A DNA stretch of 64,000 bases from Lepas anatifera (GCA_034440635.1 JAOTON010001071.1:62001-126000); one strand, 5' to 3'. Counted from the first letter of the stretch, positions 35,551-46,347 are shown. Program-made: numbers and translations. The notes: generated from the letters alone by a model not told the origin.

Positions 35551-36862
35551 CTCGGCCTGCGGCCTGGGCTAACGCCCCACCGGCGCAGGAGAGCCGCATG
35601 ACAATGTGCCGAAAGCAAACCATATTTCGTTCTTAATGTATCTCTTCATAAGCCTGCAAGTCAGTTTTATCATTCTTTTCTTTGAAATAACCAATAAAGC
35701 GTACGTGGTCACCACCGGATTCGAACCGGACCTACCTGATCAAGAGACAGGCCCTCTAACCACTATACCACCGTGCCACACTACTCATCCTCCCACTAGC
35801 TGAACAGCTGTGACCCGTCAGGAGGTCACTGGCTAGTACAACTCCGCCGAATATGCCGGGCCGCTGGGTGGGTGCTGTGCTTGTCCCGAAAAGGCACGAT
35901 ATAAAGGTGCTTCTAGAAGACGAACCAAACATTCTTTTGGGCTGAAATTAGTTGTATCGTCGAGCTAGGATCGTAAGCTAGCTTCATGCCAAATTACTTC
36001 CACTTCCATCCATTTTAAGGACTTGAAACCATGGTGAGAAGCAAAGGTGGTCCGAGAACTTTAGCATCTTGTAATATATTTTGGACTAATTACTCGAAAG
36101 CCATTAGAGATAGGTGGGTAGTATAAGTGAGCGAAATGACCGCAAGTAACTTTCCTCTTCAGCCATGTCAGTTCTGAGTTTGTGAGTGACATGAGCTTGG
36201 AACCAGGAAGATGCAAATAAAAAAGTTTTTGATTCAATTTCTATTTATGCCTATAAAACAAAGAATTTCATTCACAACTTCCATCTCCAAATATTATCAG
36301 GCGGAAGCAATGTTCTTTCATTATTTGAAATGAAAGCTCAAATCGGTCAATTAGATTGTGAGATATTAACGTTGAAATGAAATGAACCAAAATTCAGTCT
36401 TCCGGAAGAACTGTAAAAGTAGGTCAAAATTTTGCGTTTTGCACTCAAAACTATGCCTAAGCACTACAAAATTTTCCTAGCTACCCCTAGGTAACTGCCT
36501 TTCAGCTAACTGAGGCCTGTCTTCTGACATTTCGAGCGCACAAGTCGGCCATCAACTTTTAGCAGGTTTTTGCTCGCATGAGAAAAGCCGCGTTTTCGCG
36601 CAATAAATATTGTCGGATCAGCTCAATTCTTTTCCTAGCTGGCCCTTGTTATCTTTCGAAAAGGACATAAGTTTCAAGTTCGTAGGTTAAGAAGTAAAAA
36701 TTAGAAAAATATAAAACAGAAAAGTTTGAGCCAAAATTTCTCAAAACTATTTTGGATTTCGACTCGGGCTTCAGTTTGGGTGTCTGGAGCAGAAGGGCTA
36801 TCACCCTACAAAATTCCAGAGCTCTGACATCAATTCTCAGGACGGACAGACGCCAACAACAA
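35551..36862. repeat. 1.3-kb tandem duplication, copy 1
   Basis: It starts CTCGGCCTGCGGCCTGGGC and ends GACGCCAACAACAAC, after which the same start word recurs at 36863. Copy 2 runs to 38166. The two copies are nearly identical along their length, with scattered single-base and one-base length differences. Each holds a tRNA-like block on the minus strand. Neither holds a coding frame. The duplicated unit includes a SINE-like head and about 1 kb of AT-rich body. Confidence 0.9.
35705..35779 (-). repeat. tRNA-like head of a SINE-like repeat, copy 1
   Basis: Read on the minus strand it has a tRNA A-box-like segment (TGGTATAGTGGTTAGAG) and a perfect B box GGTTCGAATCC inside a CCGG...CCGG T-stem. 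The acceptor stem is mismatched and the anticodon arm has a 9-nt loop, so it is not a working tRNA gene. It is best read as the RNA polymerase III promoter head of a tRNA-derived SINE oriented leftward. Confidence 0.7.
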
Positions 36863-38166
36863 CCTCGGCCTGCGGCCTGGCTAACGCCCCACCGGCGCAG
36901 GAGAGCCGCATGACAATGTGCCGAAAGCAAACCATATTTCGTTCTTAATGTATCTCTTCATACGCCTGCAAGTCAGTTTTATCATTCTTTCTTTGAAATA
37001 ACCAATAAAGAGTACGTGGTCACCCCGGATTCGAACCGACCTACCTGATCAGAGCCAGGGCCTCTAACCACTAGACCACAGTGCCACACCACTCACCCTC
37101 CCACTAGCTGAACAGCTGTGACCCGTCAGAGGTCACTGGCTGGTACAACTCCGCCGAATATGCCGGGCCGCTGGCGCGGGTGCTGTGCTTGTCCCGAAAG
37201 GCACGATATAAAGGTGCTTCTGAAGACGAACCAAGCATTCTTTTGGGCTGAAATTACTTGTATCGTCGAGCTAGATCTTAAGCTAGCTTCATGCCAAATT
37301 TCTTCCACTTCCATCCATTTTAGGACTTGAAACCATGGTGAGAAGCAAAGGTGGTCCGAGAAATTTAGCATCTTGTAATACATTTTGGACTAATTACTCG
37401 AAAGCCATTAGAGATAGGTGGGTAGTATAAGTGAGCGAAATGACCGCAAGTAACTTTCCTATTCAGCCATGTCAGTTCTGAGTTTGTGAGTGACATGAGC
37501 TTGGAGCCAGGAAGATGCAAATAAAAAGTTTTTGACTCAATTTCTATTTATGCCTATAAAACAAAGAATTTCACATTCACATTTCCATCTCCAAATATTA
37601 TCAGGCGGAAGCAATGTTCTTTCATTATTTGAAATGGAAACTCAAATCGGTCAATTAGATTGTGAGATATTAACGTTGAAATGAAATGAACCAAAATTCA
37701 GTCTTCCGGAAGAACTGTAAAAAGTAGGTCAAAATTTTACGTTTTGCACTCAAAACTATGCCTAAGCACTACAAAATTTGCCTAGCTACCCCTAGGTAAC
37801 TGCCTTTCAGCTAACTGAGGCCTGCCTTCTGACATTTCGAGCGCACAAGTCGGCCATCAACTTTTAGCAGGTTTTTGCGCGCGTGAGAAATGCCGCGTTT
37901 TCGCGCAATAAATATTGTTGGATCAGCTCAATTTTTTCCCTAGCTGGCCCTTGTTATCCATTGAAAGGACATAAATTTCAAGTTCGTAACTTAAGAAGTA
38001 AAATTAGAAAAATATAAAACAGAAAAGTTTGAGCCAAAATTTCTCAAAACTATTTTGGATTTCAACTCGGGGCTTCAGTTTGGGTGTCTGGAGCAGAAGG
38101 GCTATCACCCTACAAAATTCCAGAGCTCTGACATCAATTCTCAGGACTGACAGACGCCAACAACAA
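36863..38166. repeat. 1.3-kb tandem duplication, copy 2
   Basis: Second copy of the unit at 35551-36862, again from CTCGGCCTGCGGCCTGGC to GACGCCAACAACAAC, and directly followed by a 94-bp tandem repeat. Confidence 0.9.
37016..37087 (-). repeat. tRNA-like head of a SINE-like repeat, copy 2
   Basis: Same block as at 35705-35779, three bases shorter; GGTTCGAATCC and TGGTCTAGTGGTTAGAG are kept, but the T-stem has lost a base. This supports decay rather than selection as a tRNA. Confidence 0.65.
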
Positions 38167-38448
38167 CAGACCACGACGAGACCCGTCTGAGCGGCCAGAA
38201 TAGAGCCGCTTGAGAAATCTCAATGCGCTTCGCCCATGGATTTCGTCATGCGGCTCTGACAACAGACCACGACGAGACCCGTCTGAGCGGCCAGAATAGA
38301 GCCGCTTGAGAAATCTCAATGCGCTTCGCTCCATGGATTTCGTCATGCGGCTCTGACAGACCACGACGAGACCCGTCTGGGGCCAGAATAGAGCCGCTTG
38401 AGAAATCTCAATGCGCTTCGCTCCATGGATTTCGTCATGGGCTCTGAC
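38167..38448. repeat. 94-96-bp tandem repeat, three units
   Basis: Units start CAGACCACGACGAGACCCGT at 38167, 38263 and 38357. Each ends with the word GTCATGCGGCTCT (degenerate in the third unit), which is the reverse complement of AGAGCCGCATGAC found near the start of both 1.3-kb units (35590 and 36902). The array therefore looks like an expanded right end of the element that supplied the 1.3-kb units. Confidence 0.85.
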
Positions 38449-38607
38449 TGTTCCACCAACAGACGTGTAACATATTTAATTTGCACACATGTCAACCCGG
38501 CAGCACCCCTTAATGCACCACCGCACCATCATACGCAGCACGCCGAACTGCGTTTGCACTACCTCAGCCCCGGCAGCTGTTTCCGGTACACCCACGCTGG
38601 TACGCCT

Positions 38608-38775
38608 CACTGTAACGTGTCCCCCTCTCTGTGACGAAGAACCAGGACATGAGCTCAACTCCGAGACTGAGTAGACCAGGGCCTCATCACACTGGCAGGG
38701 TCTGTAGCTGTTTGTGCGGGTTTCAGTTGTATGGTGCTAGACATGTGAAATCAAATGCACTTGGCGCGCCTCACC
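38608..38775. repeat. Dispersed repeat, copy 2
   Basis: Same ordered words as 28655-28840 (ACGTGTCCCCCTC, CTGTGACGAAG, TCATCACA, TGCGGGTTTCA, ACATGTGAAAT). Confidence 0.55.
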
Positions 38776-39737
38776 TAGCTAAATCAGCCATGGTGATTAC
38801 ATAGGGATATGCACGCCATCGGCCTAATATTCATGTAACCAAGGAAGAGACTTGAATTACGCACCAATCTATTGAGATCTTCGCAACATGAGCATTATAC
38901 TGATAACACTCATCAAATTTCTTACTACTTATGTAAAAAATGGTTTACCTGTTCGCAACAGACAGCCGGCATGAATCCAAGACAGCAGCAGGCTGTGCAT
39001 CCTCTGCTCGGTGTTTCCACCAGTGATTCCAAAACTACACACAGAATATAGTAAATGAATTCCGAACGATCATCGCTGACGAAGCACTGTAATACAGTAC
39101 GAAAGCTCCGACCCCCAATATCTTCTTGTGGAGGAAGTCCGAACGAGATCCTATAGTAAATGGAATAGGCAATAGAGCCTGGGTGGGGAGATAAGATGGC
39201 AACAGAAATACTATCCCAAACTAATCTTGACACCAAAGCTAATGTTGAGTTGTTCAACCCTTTATAATAAATGGCACTGATACCGTAAACAACTCCAGGA
39301 CAGAGAGGACATAGCAAATCCAGGTTATCAATTTCCCACAAACGAGGCCCCCTCCAGCAGTGATTCTTCTTTTGCATCCGGGAAATCATCCAGCCCAAAC
39401 TTGAAACATTCCTTGCCGGGTGTTTTAGGATCAGAACAGGCGGAATATTATGGTGTGACATGTGATCAAGGAAAACGGATGAAAAAGGAATGACACATGA
39501 TACGATTCATACCACATTCAATAGGAAGAATTACTATCAAAGACCTCTGTTTAATTGAATGTTAGACCCCTCACTACATGATAGGTCAACAACTCAGGCC
39601 AACAAATAAAACCCACAAACAAATCAACAAATACATTAGTCGTATGAAATCATTCAAGAATCCCTGTGTCGGAGGGGAAGGACAAATGTGTGTATTGATA
39701 ATGTTTGCAACAGAAGAACGTTTATATAATTCCCCCA
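38776..39737. other. No recognisable gene
   Basis: A minus-strand frame of 178 codons (38925-39461) is the longest here. Its peptide shows no domain I recognise and is Ser/Ile-rich with no supporting signals; chance cannot be excluded. Confidence 0.3.
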
Positions 39738-39740
39738 GCA

Positions 39741-39971
39741 TGTCAGGCGCACGCGGACCGAAACCAAGTCAAGATCGATATCAAGGAGCTGGAAGACTTC
39801 ACCAGCTCTGCTGCCTGGGCATCTGTAGCGTTTATGGTACTCGTGGTTAAAGAAGAGCCTGAACCTCAATCGGTTGCCCAGGGTTCGCATCCGCCGCCAC
39901 CGAAAGTTTGGAACAGTGAAGTAGCCAAATCACAGCATCAAGACGGACATGCAGTATCTGAAGTTAAATAA
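39741..39971 (+). CDS. Possible exon with a VKEEPE (SUMO-site-like) segment
   Basis: A CCCCCAG acceptor (AG at 39739-39740) precedes a frame ending at TAA (39969-39971). The peptide reads NQVKIDIKELEDFTSSAAWA and LVVKEEPEPQ, then a Pro run. A hydrophobic-K-x-E segment in an acidic Pro-rich context is common in arthropod transcription factors and cofactors, but no DNA-binding domain is present here. Function is unknown. Confidence 0.25.
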   Translation, partial: CQAHADRNQVKIDIKELEDFTSSAAWASVAFMVLVVKEEPEPQSVAQGSHPPPPKVWNSEVAKSQHQDGHAVSEVK

Positions 39972-40704
39972 TGACAATCTAGCTCTACGTACTTTGATAC
40001 TATAGCAGTTTTGCAACATGCATACCACTGATTATTCATTTCGACACACTTTCACGTACCACACAAAAACAGTTCTGTGCATAACAATAATCAACGCATA
40101 GCAATCCAGTTCCCGCAAAGCGTTCCATCCACCATGTTCTACCACCAAACTTAACCCGAGAAGCCAACTACACAAACTACTCAAGCAGTTGTCTCCAGCA
40201 TAAAAATAAACACTCGTCAGCAAGCACTGTTATTTTCGCAGCGCACTTAATTTGCTCAAATATCCTCATTCAAAATACAATTAAGATTCACACAAGATGC
40301 ATACAATCAAGCAAACAGATGCAAATGTTCTGGCCTTTCGACCATGTCAACCATGTCAACCACGAATGTCAACCATCGCGAAGCGAAGATGCAGGAAGAA
40401 ATTTGAGATAGTATTCTGAAAAACGCATCACCTTCCGCAAAATTAAAACGGAGAAACATCAAGCGAAAGGAAATTGTACCCTCCAGTTATCCAAATGATA
40501 TCAAAGGAATCCAAAAGAATATGCCAACAGAAAACGGAAGGACATAGGACATTGTTTTCTGCGGACATCCACGCAGAGACTGAAGAGGTACAGGAAAAGC
40601 AATAACAAAAAGTTTGCAGGCAAAAATACACCCTTATTATCATCTCCTACAGAAGAAGAACAGGTCACGTCGATCACTGGCCCTTCCACAGATCCAAGTC
40701 TATG
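39972..40704. other. No recognisable gene
   Basis: AT-rich DNA with overlapping short frames only. Confidence 0.35.
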
Positions 40705-40745
<41 letters not shown>

Positions 40746-40746
40746 T

Positions 40747-40798
<52 letters not shown>
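40705..40798. repeat. (GATA)n then (TA)n microsatellite
   Basis: (GATA)n runs from 40705 to 40746 and (TA)n from about 40750 to 40798. It directly abuts the 3' end of the minus-strand Penelope-like copy. Confidence 0.95.
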
Positions 40799-40800
<2 letters not shown>

Positions 40801-42082
40801 CATTTAAGCATATTCCATTGAAGATTGTTGCGTTCTTTGCTTTCACCAGTTTCTTTTGAAGTCTTAGTATTTTGTTGATCGCTAATTTAATATTGGACGG
40901 AATTGAGTTGATGAGCTCACCGAAGTTCATAAAGTCACAATAAATCGACGTTTCGAATCTATTAGTTGATTCATTATTCAAGATAACATGTACAAAAACT
41001 GTCGCCGGTCGATTGAGCTCCAAGATAAATACATCGCATTTGGAAAACATTGAGCACATTGCGAGGCGTGTGACTGGCAGAATTAACACTTACAGTACGA
41101 ATATTCATTTTGCTATTGTTACGTTAAACACTATCATTATTACATATATCAGCAATCATTTTGCACACATCATTCAATACAGTTCCCTAACTAAATGAAA
41201 CAGATACAAGTTTAGGAGTCAATTTGACATCATCAACAATACAACCTGCCTAATTCCCCCATAGTGCCATGGATGTGTGTGTGTGCTAATCTGTGCATTA
41301 AAGGATGGCTTATGTCTGTGGATGTAAAGTGCTTCTTTAATGAAGAGTCTGTATGGATCGTTGTGAGTGTCAATGATGAATGTGTTTCCTGCTAGCATTT
41401 TGTGTGTGACTTGTGTGTTGTGTGTGTTGGCCATGTGATCCTTGGGTCCCCCTTCTTTGGCGTGTATGGTGAGGCGTTGTGAAAGGGTGGTGGTGGTGGC
41501 ACCAATGTAGCAGGTATTACGAGGCCTGCAATCCTCGTGTGGGCATACGAATTGGTATACTACATTGGTGCGGTTCAGTGTCTTTGTTTTGATCGGATTG
41601 TTTCGCATAATGAAGTGTTTAGATTTGCTGTTTTGGTAATATATGTGGACTTTCATTTCCTTGTCGTCCTTAGGCTTAACGTTCTTTTTTATGATGTCCT
41701 TTAAGATCTTTTCATCAGTTTTATGCTCTGTGTTCATGAAGTTTCGATAGAACAAATCATGATTTGTTTTTTGTTCGGATGTTTTTTCTCCCTTATCCAT
41801 ATCAAGTTGTTTGCGAATTTCTTCAACAATCTCAGTGTTGGTATAACCATTGTTAACCAGCAGCCGTTTAAGTCTACAAAATTCCTGGTGTAGCAGCTCA
41901 TAAGTGGACCTGGTTTTTATAGCCCGTCGGATGAAGGCTCTCAAAGCGTTTTTCTTGTATCTAGCTGGGCACTCACTTTTTGCGTTAATTGTATGTCCGA
42001 TGTTAGTTGGTTTTCTATAGACACTTGTAAAATATGAGTTGGGGGTAGCCTCGATGAGTATACACGCCATACACGCCTCTCC
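40799..42082 (-). mobile_element. Penelope-like element, minus-strand copy, 5'-truncated
   Basis: The copy includes the C-terminal part of the reverse transcriptase/GIY-YIG ORF, a short untranslated region, and then (40800-41089) a stretch encoding RLQKKLVKAKNATIFNGICL, which looks like the N-terminal part of a Penelope-like ORF. A 3' end followed by the 5' start of another ORF is the pseudo-LTR arrangement typical of these elements. The copy ends at (TA)n. Its mirror copy lies at 42083-42778. Confidence 0.8.
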
Positions 42083-42109
42083 CATACACGCCAAAGAAGG
42101 GGGACCCAA
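41219..42109 (-). pseudogene. Penelope-like reverse transcriptase C-terminus with GIY-YIG endonuclease
   Basis: The open frame spans 296 codons. Residues ~25-75 (TSVYRKPTNIGHTINAKSEC... and ...ELLHQEFCRLKRLLVNNGY) match the thumb-side end of Penelope-like reverse transcriptases ('SVYRKPTxxxxxL...'). Residues ~185-270 hold the GIY-YIG endonuclease: VVYQFVCPHEDC, CYIGATTTTLSQRLTIH, and EALYIHRHKPSFN, with the Tyr, the YIG, the Arg, the His and the Glu of the family in order. This endonuclease nicks target DNA for priming. The polymerase active site (YxDD) is missing because the copy is truncated at about codon 18; the first codons lie in the junction with the mirror copy. The remaining frame is intact. 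Confidence 0.85.
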
Positions 42110-42776
42110 GGATCACATGGCCAACACACACAACACACAAGTCACACACAAAATGCTAGCAGAAAACACATTCATCATTGACACTCACAACGATCCATAC
42201 AGACTCTTCATTAAAGAAGCACTTTACATCCACAGACATAAGCCATCCTTCAATGCACAGATTAGCACACACACACACATCCATGGCACTATGGGGGAAT
42301 TAGGCAGGTTGTATTGTTGATGATGTCAAATTGACTCCTAAACTTGTATCTATTTCATTTAGTTAGGGAACTGTATTGAATGATGTGTGCAAAATGATTG
42401 CTAACTGATATATGTAATAATGAGTGTTTAACGTAACAATAGCAAAATGAATCTTCGTACTGTAAGTGTTAATTCTGCCAGTCACACGCCTCGCAATGTG
42501 CTCAATGTTTTCCAAATGCGATGTATTTATCTTGGAACTCAATCGACCGGCGACAGTTTTTGTACATGTTATCTTGAATAATGAATCAACTAATAGATTC
42601 GAAACGTCGATTTATTGTGACTTTATGAACTTCGGTGAGCTCATCAACTCAATTCCGTCCAATATTAAATTAACGATCAACAAAATACTAAGACTTCAAA
42701 AGAAACTGGTGAAAGCAAAGAACGCAACAATCTTCAATGGAATATGCTTAAATGAGAATATTTTGCCCAGATATAC

Positions 42777-42778
<2 letters not shown>
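42083..42778 (+). mobile_element. Penelope-like element, plus-strand copy, 5'-truncated further
   Basis: It begins ATACACGCCAAAGAAGG inside the GIY-YIG domain and runs through the same C-terminus (to 42320), untranslated region and pseudo-LTR start (42466 onward, ending with NENILPRYT) as the minus-strand copy, in mirror orientation. It ends in (TA)n. The two copies are nearly identical; one visible difference is AGCAGGAAAC versus AGCAGAAAAC. Confidence 0.85.
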
Positions 42779-42849
<71 letters not shown>

Positions 42850-42945
42850 GTATATATGATATATATGATATATGATATATATGTTATATGATATATATGC
42901 ATATGATATATTGCATATATGATATATGATATATATGAGGTATAC
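42779..42945. repeat. (TA)n microsatellite with degenerate ATATATGAT tail
   Basis: (TA)n from 42779 to 42846, then imperfect ATATATGATAT words to about 42945. It directly follows the plus-strand Penelope-like copy. Confidence 0.95.
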
Positions 42946-43519
42946 ACATCTACAGTATGTTCCATACATAAAAACTTGGCAAAGGCAAAGCAGTGCAAAC
43001 CAAGTAATAGATATCCTTGATACACAGTTTTCGAAATTTACAGGTCTGCTTCGTCGACACAAACTGGCGAACGTACCCAAAACATTGCCCGTGAGTGAAC
43101 CCGCGTGAAACTGAGGTTGAAGTGCGACACAATCGCTGGCTTCGGCCCGTGCCTCTGGGTTGAATGTGCTGGAAATCGCTGAGCGGGAGGACGGCAGCTA
43201 CTCCTTAGACTAGCAGAACTCATCCGGCACCGGCAACCACGGTGAGCGATTGGCCAGCGTACCCACTGGTGCAGAGCGATCGGTCCTTCGGCGACCGAGC
43301 AGTCGTACCGTGCCTCCTCATTCATGTACTTTGTGTGCGTAGAAATGCTCTGAGGTATAATATAGGGTCCAGAAAATGCAACAGGTATCTGCTTAGTCCT
43401 CCCAATAAGTGCTGAGTACCATGGAATAATTTGTTACATTACTTGCAGCTTCCAAAGACCTCCCACTGGCTGTCGCTGCGAGTCTGCTGATACGCACTGC
43501 TAACATCCTAGGCCACGTG

Positions 43520-43548
43520 GTGACCTTGCCCTGACCAGGCAAGGTCAC
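43520..43548. repeat. Perfect 11-bp hairpin
   Basis: GTGACCTTGCC (43520-43530) pairs with GGCAAGGTCAC (43538-43548) around the loop CTGACCA. It contains an inverted pair of TGACC/GGTCA words, like those in the TTAA elements, but no other element sequence surrounds it. Confidence 0.7.
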
Positions 43549-43628
43549 TGACCCGGCTCGCTGGCAGACTGGATGCACTGATTCCAGGTTGGTTCACTCG
43601 GCACAAACAACGGTGGGAGCGTTATCCC

Positions 43629-43730
43629 GTGAATTTTACCTCATTCCACAGATCTTCTTTCAACGAAACTCTTACAATGGCAGAACTTCAAACGGCACTC
43701 TCACGAGCAAACACAGCCAATGGTCCAGAT
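43629..43730 (+). pseudogene. Probable non-LTR retrotransposon (LINE) reverse-transcriptase fragment
   Basis: FNETLTMAELQTALSRANTA then NGPDGVP matches the start of LINE reverse transcriptases, where 'FTxxELxxALxxxxxxxxPGPDGIP' precedes the first catalytic motif. The homology stops at about 43730; upstream, RWLT/RHKQRWE-type words are suggestive only. A short dead fragment. Confidence 0.5.
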
Positions 43731-44119
43731 GGGGTCCCTACTAACAATGGCGGATACTGGGAATGCTGGGGGGTTCGAGCCCACCAATCTAATAATAATC
43801 GTTGGGGTTTAACGACGCACCAACTGCCAGGGTCATACGGCGTCGCACCAATCGAGCCCACCAATCGAGATGTTCGAGTGCCTATAATCCATATCCGGAC
43901 ATCTGGCTTCGTTTGTACGGCAGAAGAGAGCCAGTTGTGCCGGAGGCCAAGTTCCTGAGTATGACACTGGACGCACCCATGCATAATTTGCGTTCCGTGA
44001 GAAGAGTTGTGTGAAGACCATGGACTCGGGTGCAGTGTAAAAGAAGTAACCATCATTGAAAATGGGGGTAAAAGGGTTCTGTCGCGATAAGACGTGTTCC
44101 GACAATGGGACGAGGGGAT

Positions 44120-44480
44120 GGAGTGTGTAAAGGCGTGATCAGATAGAGAATATGGGGGTTCATATGGAAAGGAGCAGCGGCGAGGTCAGATACACGAGAA
44201 TGGGGTTGCAAATGTGGATGCAGCGCGCAGAGGCGTGCTCAGGCCATGGGAATGAAGGTGCTGCGTACAAAGGTGTGTCATTGACAGCAGGGGTACATAG
44301 CACAGAGGCGTGTCCAAATGATGTGGAAAAGGGGGTGAAGCGAGCAGAGGCGTGCTCAGGTAGCAGAACAAGGCGTGGAATGTTGAATATGCGAGCGGAA
44401 CCGTGAGAAGACACCTGAGAATGGGCATGCGAATGTGGAGATCCAGTGCGCAGAAGCGTGCTCAGATAGTAGAAGACGAG
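44120..44480. repeat. Degenerate tandem repeat, GCAGAGGCGTGCTCAG words
   Basis: GCGCGCAGAGGCGTGCTCAG-type words recur near 44223, 44290, 44345 and 44448, spaced 55-105 bp, with GGGGGT and GAATGGG words between. It looks like an old minisatellite. Frames on both strands stay open through it as a by-product of composition. Confidence 0.5.
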
Positions 44481-44734
44481 GCTGAATGTGGAAGGCACCA
44501 TCCACGTATTCTCCCAAACATTAACACATGTTTTTAGTTTAGGGCGCACCGACACTTTAGTCTCATCGTGCTCATAACACCAAACAGAACATCTTGGATC
44601 TATGTAGACTCTACGTTGAAGATGTTTCAACTAATCGATTAGAGGAAAAATTCAAAATTTTTTCCGAGTCCCAAAAATTGTGCCGCTCCTGCAACGTTGC
44701 GATAGAAACGCTGAGGAAAGCTTTCAGGTTTAGC

Positions 44735-44900
44735 GAGTTACGCTGTGTTACTGCTGTTACGCTGGTGTAAACTACGCTACAATGGAATTAAGCGTAGAAT
44801 ATCAGCAGTCTTGTTTTCTTGTTTCATAAAGAGGGAAAATGTACGTAATCTAAATAAAATACATCCCAAAAGCTTTCTAACATATAGCAGCGTATCTTTC
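44735..44900. repeat. Fragment of the AGCGTA-rich element
   Basis: Words TTACGCTG, AAACTACGCT, TGGAAT, GCGTAGAATAT, TTGTTTCATA and ATGTACGT occur in the same order at 4545-4690 inside the 1.3-kb TIR element. The ends are missing here. Confidence 0.6.
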
Positions 44901-44940
44901 CATCAGAACATGATCAGATATAATAAGCAATGGATACATA

Positions 44941-44947
<7 letters not shown>

Positions 44948-44991
<44 letters not shown>

Positions 44992-45046
44992 TATATATAT
45001 ATATAGTATATATATATATATATATATATAAGTATATATATATAAG

Positions 45047-45095
<49 letters not shown>
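44948..45095. repeat. (TA)n microsatellite
   Basis: About 148 bp of TA with a few AAG interruptions. Confidence 0.95.
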
Positions 45096-45098
<3 letters not shown>

Positions 45099-45177
45099 AT
45101 CTGTTCTTGATGGAAGACAATATTGCAGAGAGAGAGAGAGTACAAAAGAAGAAGAGATATAATTCTCAAAGAGATAA

Positions 45178-46347
45178 TTAAACCTTCGCCCGGGTGGGGG
45201 TCTTTTAGACCCCCCCTCGGGGTTTTTCCAAAGTAACCAAAGAAACGGCGCAGCGCCGCCAAACTTAGTCTAGCTGTTCTTTCATCATTTTTTACATCTT
45301 TCCTGAAAATTTTAGCTCAAGGCCATATCAGGTCAGGTCACCAGGCCAGGTGAAGTGACCTCACCTCAAAAAATGCTTAGGACCGCATAACTAAAAGAAG
45401 GGTTAATCGATCAAGTTGAAACTCATACCACATATTGGGCCCACCAGGAGCTACAACATTTGTTCCGGGATTTTTTATATTGGTGACCTAAGGTCATGTG
45501 CAGAGCATGACCTCCCCGTTGTCAATACATGGGGAAAATCACGAAATGAGCTTTTCTCAGTAAGTATGGATGGAATCAACTTCAAACATCGGTTACTACT
45601 TGCTCTTAGCCCATTTCTGCAGTTGATGCCAAAAATTTTGACTTGTGACCTTTAAAAGGTCACTTTAGGTCAAATAAGCATTTGTTGGTGTTTTACTCTA
45701 TAAATTTTGAATAAACTAAGATAGAACTTTTATTTTGTCACCAAAGTGTTTGTATAATCACTGCAAGTACAATGATACCCATCATGACTATACCAGGTCG
45801 AGTTGGGTCAGACCGTTGACCTGGGTCAGGTCAAATTCTTAAAGTTGACCTGGGATAGCAATATTATATATCATTCGATTCGTATTGACGAGAGAATTGC
45901 AATGGTGCATCAACCATGGCTGTATCTTGTTTGCTTTTGAAGTTATTAGCGAAAAAGGAAACGCCCTTATGCATGGTTGGCTATGAACATTCCCAAGAAT
46001 ATGTCCAATATTCAGTGACCTGTAGCTCCCTAGGCTTTGACCTGACACGAAAATGAATGGCACTATAATCAAAGAGCAACTCAAGAGGTTTCGAATGGCG
46101 TAAGAAAAATACTTCTAGCTATCATAGTTTCTGAGATATATGAGGTTTTCTTAGTACACCTCATCTTAGCGATTTTGACCTATTTTGACCTCTGGTGACC
46201 TTCATATTGATCTGACAAGAAAAATTACCGAAGTATTTTCGATATCATTTTTGAAGAGCTTTCGATTGCCGTTTTGCGCTTTTTTCTAGCTCTCTTAGTT
46301 TTTGAGATCGTGGGGGTCTTTTTAGCCCCCCCCTACTAGGGTGAAGG
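45178..46347 (+). mobile_element. TTAA/GGTCA element, near-complete copy
   Basis: The left end is TTAA (45178-45181) followed by ACCTTCGCCCGGGTGGGGG and an AAAGAAACGGCGCAGCGCC word; the right end has GGGGGTCTTTTTAGCCCCC and AGGGTGAAGG (46341-46347). By eye, GGTCA or TGACC occurs 19 times between 45330 and 46210, against about two expected. There is no transposase. The TTAA border is typical of piggyBac-like transposition; assignment to that superfamily is inference. Its body is mirrored at 48280-49237. Confidence 0.75.

Noticed and set aside
35705..35779. Functional tRNA gene on the minus strand
   Set aside because: Mismatched acceptor stem, wrong anticodon-loop size, and placement inside a duplicated repeat; better read as a SINE head.
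40501..40803. Frames with long Tyr-Ile runs near 40.7, 42.8 and 45.0 kb
   Set aside because: Pure translation of (TA)n microsatellites.
42540..42625. Hammerhead ribozyme in the Penelope-like pseudo-LTR, suggested by GATTCGAAACGTC in both copies
   Set aside because: The required CUGANGA core is not present at the right place; only the GAAAC side matches.
43755..43795. GGTTCGAGCCC, a possible tRNA B box
   Set aside because: No A box or foldable tRNA around it.
45416..45655. A 79-residue frame found in both arms of the TTAA inverted repeat (45416 plus, 48757 minus)
   Set aside because: Similarity follows from the arms being copies of the same element; the peptide has no known domain and other copies do not keep the frame.
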